From UBA1206 sp041672465 (GTDB lineage: Bacteria; Bacillota; Clostridia; Oscillospirales; CAG-382): a stretch of 23,167 nucleotides of DNA. The notes under the pieces are model-generated. The model was not told the origin of the DNA, did no database searches, and saw only the letters and a program-made list of their open reading frames with translations. The position numbers were made by a program, and so were the translations under genes. Below, piece after piece: positions 20,526-23,167 of the stretch (the first letter of the stretch is position 1; the number at the start of each line of letters is the position of its first letter). The stretch lies in the NCBI GenBank assembly GCA_041672465.1, contig JBAYZO010000026.1, positions 1 to 23,167 of the forward strand. The letters run 5' to 3'.

Positions 20526-22739
20526 ATGGACGCGTTCGGCAGGCTTGCGCCGTTTATCCAAGACTTTATCTATCAAAACAACTGGGAAGAGCTTCGCGGC
20601 AATCAAGTCGCCGCCTGCGAGGTTATCTTTGACAGCGGCGACAACCTCCTGCTCTCTTCCGGCACGGCGTCGGGGAAGACAGAGGCGGCGTTTTTGCCTG
20701 TTCTGACAGAGCTGTGGGGCAAGCCGTCGCGTTCGGTGGGCGTCATGTATATTTCGCCGCTTAAGGCGCTTATCAACGACCAGTTCAAACGCTTGGGGCA
20801 AATGCTTCTCGACTCAAACATTCCCGTTACAAAATGGCACGGCGACGCCTCTCAGGCCGAAAAGAACAACCTTGTTAAAAACCCGGCGGGGCTTATTCAA
20901 ATCACCCCGGAATCGCTTGAAAGCCTTATCACCAACAAGCGCGGCGCCTGTCTCGCCATGTTTTTTGACCTGAAGTTTGTTATTATCGACGAGGTGCATT
21001 ACTTTATGCGCGACGCGCGGGGGACTCAGCTCCTTTGCGTGCTTGAAAGGCTGAAGAAACTGACCGGCGCCAACCCGCGGAGGGTGGGGCTTTCCGCGAC
21101 GCTCGGGGACTTGTCGCTGGCGGAAAGCTGGCTTAACACCGGCACCGGGCGGAAATGCGCCTCTCCGGTTTTTGACGAGGGCAAAAAGAAGGTCAGGCTG
21201 TTTGTAGAGCGGTTTGTAAATTACGCCGAAGAGCGCGATTTGGCAGAAAGGGATTCGTCCGGAAACGAGATAAAAGTAAACGCGGGGGATTTCGGCACCC
21301 GCGAACACTATGATTATCTGTTTAAGCAAACGCTTGACAAAAAGACTATTGTCTTCACCAACAGCCGTGAGGAAAGCGAGCTTATAATAGCGCATCTTAA
21401 AGAGATAGCCCGCAAAAACAAAGCCCCCGACGTTTACCGCGTTCACCACGGGAACGTCTCCGCGCTGCTGAGGGAGAGCGCAGAGGACGAGATGAAGACG
21501 GGGGAGGAAAAAATCGTCACCGGCGCCACGATAACGCTTGAGCTCGGTATTGACATAGGCTCGCTTGACCAGGCGGTTCAGGTGGGCGCGCCGCTTAATG
21601 TCTCAAGCTTTGCCCAGCGGCTTGGGAGATGCGGGCGGCGGGGGCAGGTGTCCCAGCTTTTGTTCACCTTTGTGGAAAGCGTTAAAATCAATTCCGAAGA
21701 TATTTTGGGGCCGATAAACTGGGAATTTATCCGGACTATCGGCATAATCGAGCTTTACCTAAAAGAGCGCTGGATAGAGCCGATTCCCCCCCATAAACAC
21801 TCATATAACCTTTTGTACCACCAAACAATGAGCGTTCTTAAGAGCAACGGCGAAATGACCCCCGCGCGCCTTGCCGAGACAATGCTTTCGCTGGGTTGTT
21901 TTAAGGCTGTTTCGCAAGACGATTATAAAACTCTGCTGTCATTTATGCTTGAAATGAATCAGATAGAGCGCACTGAGCTCGGCGGGCTTATTATCGGCCG
22001 GGAGGGCGAAAAGGTGGTAAACAGCCATAAGTTCCTCACCGTGTTTATCGCCCCGGAATATTTGCTTGTCAAAGATGAAAACAAAACTATCGGCACGGTT
22101 GATAAAATTTACCCCGTCGGGGTAAATTTCGCTCTCGCCGGCATGACATGGGAAACTGTCGCGGTAAACGAAAAATCAAAGGTTATCTTTGTAAAGCGCG
22201 TGCCGGGCATTGCCGTCGTCGACTGGGACGTGGACTTTAATTATGAGCTCCACACGGTGCTTGTAAGAAAAATTCGAGAAGTGCTTAAGAGCGACGAAAC
22301 CTACCCGTTTTTATCCGACCGCTGCGCCGAAAGGCTCGAGGAAATTCGCTATATCTCCCGCAACAGCGGGATCCTTGACAATCTCGTCACCCCGCTGTCG
22401 GACAAAAAATACGCCGTATTCCCATGGGTGGGCACACGGCAAATCAAAACCCTAAGCTACGCGCTCTTAAAAAAAGGGGTAAAAAATAAACACCCGTGGA
22501 TAACCTGCGTTTACCTCGAGGTGATTTATAGCGGCTCAAAGCAAGAGCTTGAGGATATTATTTTCAGTATTTTGAAAACTGACCTTGACCTTTATTCTCT
22601 CCCTTTATCGGATAAAGCGCAAATCAAGGGTAAATACAATGAATTTGTCCCGAAATCCCTGCTTAAAAAGCAGTTTATTGAAGATTACCTTGACTTTGAG
22701 GGGCTGAAAAGCGATATCTTCCGTCCCCGCCAAAACTAA
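20526..22739 (+). CDS. sngC: Lhr-like superfamily 2 DEAD/DEAH helicase, SngC of a Shango-type system (737 aa)
   Basis: SF2 helicase motifs run in order. Motif I is GTASGKTEAA with Lys51. Motif Ia is YISPLKALINDQ. Motif II is DEVH at 155-158 and motif III is SAT at 190-192. Motif IV is IVFTNSRE at 275-282. Motif V is TGATITLELGIDIG and motif VI is QRLGRCGRRG at 364-373. The layout matches Lhr/BrxHI-type helicases. Residues ~400-737 are the accessory C-terminal region, with no nuclease motif that I can see. ATG at 20526 has GAGGTG at 20514-20519, spaced 6 nt, lying inside the end of sngB. It likely unwinds or translocates on DNA or RNA. No separate nuclease or methylase gene accompanies the three. 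Confidence 0.87.
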   Translation: MDAFGRLAPFIQDFIYQNNWEELRGNQVAACEVIFDSGDNLLLSSGTASGKTEAAFLPVLTELWGKPSRSVGVMYISPLKALINDQFKRLGQMLLDSNIPVTKWHGDASQAEKNNLVKNPAGLIQITPESLESLITNKRGACLAMFFDLKFVIIDEVHYFMRDARGTQLLCVLERLKKLTGANPRRVGLSATLGDLSLAESWLNTGTGRKCASPVFDEGKKKVRLFVERFVNYAEERDLAERDSSGNEIKVNAGDFGTREHYDYLFKQTLDKKTIVFTNSREESELIIAHLKEIARKNKAPDVYRVHHGNVSALLRESAEDEMKTGEEKIVTGATITLELGIDIGSLDQAVQVGAPLNVSSFAQRLGRCGRRGQVSQLLFTFVESVKINSEDILGPINWEFIRTIGIIELYLKERWIEPIPPHKHSYNLLYHQTMSVLKSNGEMTPARLAETMLSLGCFKAVSQDDYKTLLSFMLEMNQIERTELGGLIIGREGEKVVNSHKFLTVFIAPEYLLVKDENKTIGTVDKIYPVGVNFALAGMTWETVAVNEKSKVIFVKRVPGIAVVDWDVDFNYELHTVLVRKIREVLKSDETYPFLSDRCAERLEEIRYISRNSGILDNLVTPLSDKKYAVFPWVGTRQIKTLSYALLKKGVKNKHPWITCVYLEVIYSGSKQELEDIIFSILKTDLDLYSLPLSDKAQIKGKYNEFVPKSLLKKQFIEDYLDFEGLKSDIFRPRQN

Positions 22740-22783
22740 GCTTAAGGGGTTTTAAACAATACACCAACCCTCTAAGGCGTAAA

Positions 22784-22836
22784 TTTAACGGCGACCCGCT
22801 GCTTTTTTATAAATTCGGGGGGTTCCCACCGTTAAA
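22784..22836. repeat. Spaced inverted repeat downstream of sngC
   Basis: TTTAACGG (22784-22791) and CCGTTAAA (22829-22836) are perfect arms 37 bp apart, with partial inner pairing (GACCC against GGGTT). It might fold as a long imperfect hairpin in the sngC 3' end. The outer bases also fit the integron attC core pattern RYYYAAC...GTTRRRY, which is discussed in the findings. Confidence 0.5.
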
Positions 22837-22856
22837 CGCTTTTGGGGGTTTGCAAC

Positions 22857-22884
22857 AAAAAAGGGGCTGCTTTGTTACAGCCCC
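22857..22884 (-). terminator. Intrinsic terminator facing left
   Basis: On the minus strand GGGGCTG (22884-22878) and CAGCCCC (22869-22863) form a 7-bp GC-rich stem with an 8-nt loop, followed at once by TTTTTT (22862-22857). The T run is only on the minus strand, so it ends a leftward transcript, the best candidate being the small frame at 22941-23087. Confidence 0.75.
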
Positions 22885-22940
22885 GGTAAATATTTTGTCA
22901 CCGCTAAAAAAACTTACGCGTCCGGAACGCCGGAAATCAC

Positions 22941-23087
22941 TTAATAATTCCTTGACATTTGTCCCTTTACGGCCTCCAGCATGGAGCTCCACGCCTGCTC
23001 GTCGTATTCGTCGCGGTTTTGGTTTTTCAGCCACGCCGCCAGTTCGTCAAGCCTTGATACGGTATTATATAGTGGCTCGGTTGTCAA
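22941..23087 (-). CDS. Possible small hypothetical protein (48 aa)
   Basis: On the minus strand a TTG at 23087-23085 opens a 48-codon frame ending TAA at 22943-22941. The product has a normal, charged, helix-prone composition (SRLDELAAWLKNQNRDEYDE, then MLEAVKGQMSRNY). A good leftward terminator stands 57 nt after the stop. Against it: no ribosome binding site is visible before the TTG, and there is no better start. It could instead be the remnant 3' end of a larger lost gene. I recognise no family. Confidence 0.35.
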   Translation of the reverse strand: MTTEPLYNTVSRLDELAAWLKNQNRDEYDEQAWSSMLEAVKGQMSRNY

Positions 23088-23167
23088 GACAAAATTTCAG
23101 GGGTAAGATAATGAACCATAAATAACCAATAAATATAACCCTGTTCGCCATTGAGCTGCGCGATCAA

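Larger units (their letters stand above)
22740..23167. other. Right-hand flank, mostly non-coding
   Basis: No clear plus-strand gene follows sngC. This 428-bp stretch contains a spaced inverted repeat (22784-22836), a leftward terminator (22857-22884) and a possible 48-aa minus-strand frame (22941-23087). From 23088 to the end I see nothing convincing. No good T-tailed terminator facing right was found after sngC. Confidence 0.6.

Noticed and set aside
20814..21449. 211-codon open frame antisense to the helicase gene
   Set aside because: Opposite helicase motifs I-V on the coding strand; the composition is that of a reverse-complement artefact.
19200..22739. BREX system
   Set aside because: The ATPase and Lhr-like helicase resemble BrxD and BrxHI, but there is no PglZ phosphatase, PglX methylase, BrxC or BrxL in the window.

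Overview
The window looks like part of a chromosome of an uncultured or poorly known Clostridia-type Firmicute. The signs are strong purine-rich ribosome binding sites, frequent GTG and TTG starts, TTGaca/TATAAT-type promoters, XRE, AraC and S24 regulators, Fe-S enzymes, and a mosaic of small single-gene units. The first ~2.4 kb is visibly more AT-rich than the catalase gene and than everything right of ~12.3 kb, so the region is probably patchwork.

Layout. (1) Positions 1-126: the 5' end of an IS3-type transposase gene on the minus strand, with the end of that element. (2) 284-1903: a sigma-70/ECF-type sigma factor carrying a long extra C-terminal region, closed by a strong terminator. (3) 1957-2415: a non-coding stretch with a pentamer repeat and a promoter. 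(4) 2416-5072: a 7-TM membrane protein, a catalase (katA) and a PerR/Fur-type regulator, reading as one peroxide-response unit that ends in a terminator. (5) 5168-8073: an AraC-type regulator divergent from two paralogous QueG-like 4Fe-4S proteins. (6) 8096-12309: separate small units, namely a nucleotidyltransferase-fold protein, a GH27 alpha-galactosidase, an S41-type peptidase, a P-loop protein and a broken GNAT acetyltransferase. Two related intergenic elements lie among them. (7) 12370-16621, minus strand: a three-gene operon of an XRE regulator and two ABC half-transporters, each joined to the next by a 4-nt stop/start overlap. (8) 16829-22739, plus strand: a LexA-like (HTH + S24 peptidase) repressor followed by a TerB_N/TerB_C protein, a DUF2791-type P-loop ATPase and an Lhr-like SF2 helicase. 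(9) 22740-23167: an inverted repeat, a terminator facing left and a possible 48-aa gene.

The main discovery is region 8. TerB-domain protein + ATPase + DEAD/DEAH helicase, in that order and tightly packed, is the composition of the anti-phage system named Shango (sngABC). Here a self-cleaving-type S24 repressor sits directly upstream and its promoter carries a perfect 9+9 bp inverted repeat over the -35 box. This suggests an inducible defence operon, possibly switched on by DNA damage. The adjacent divergent XRE-ABC-ABC operon has its own promoter with an inverted repeat over the -35 box, and both repeats share a GCA-N5-TGC core. The two operons may therefore be regulated together in one 207-bp control region.

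All functional calls come from reading motifs by eye. No database search was possible.
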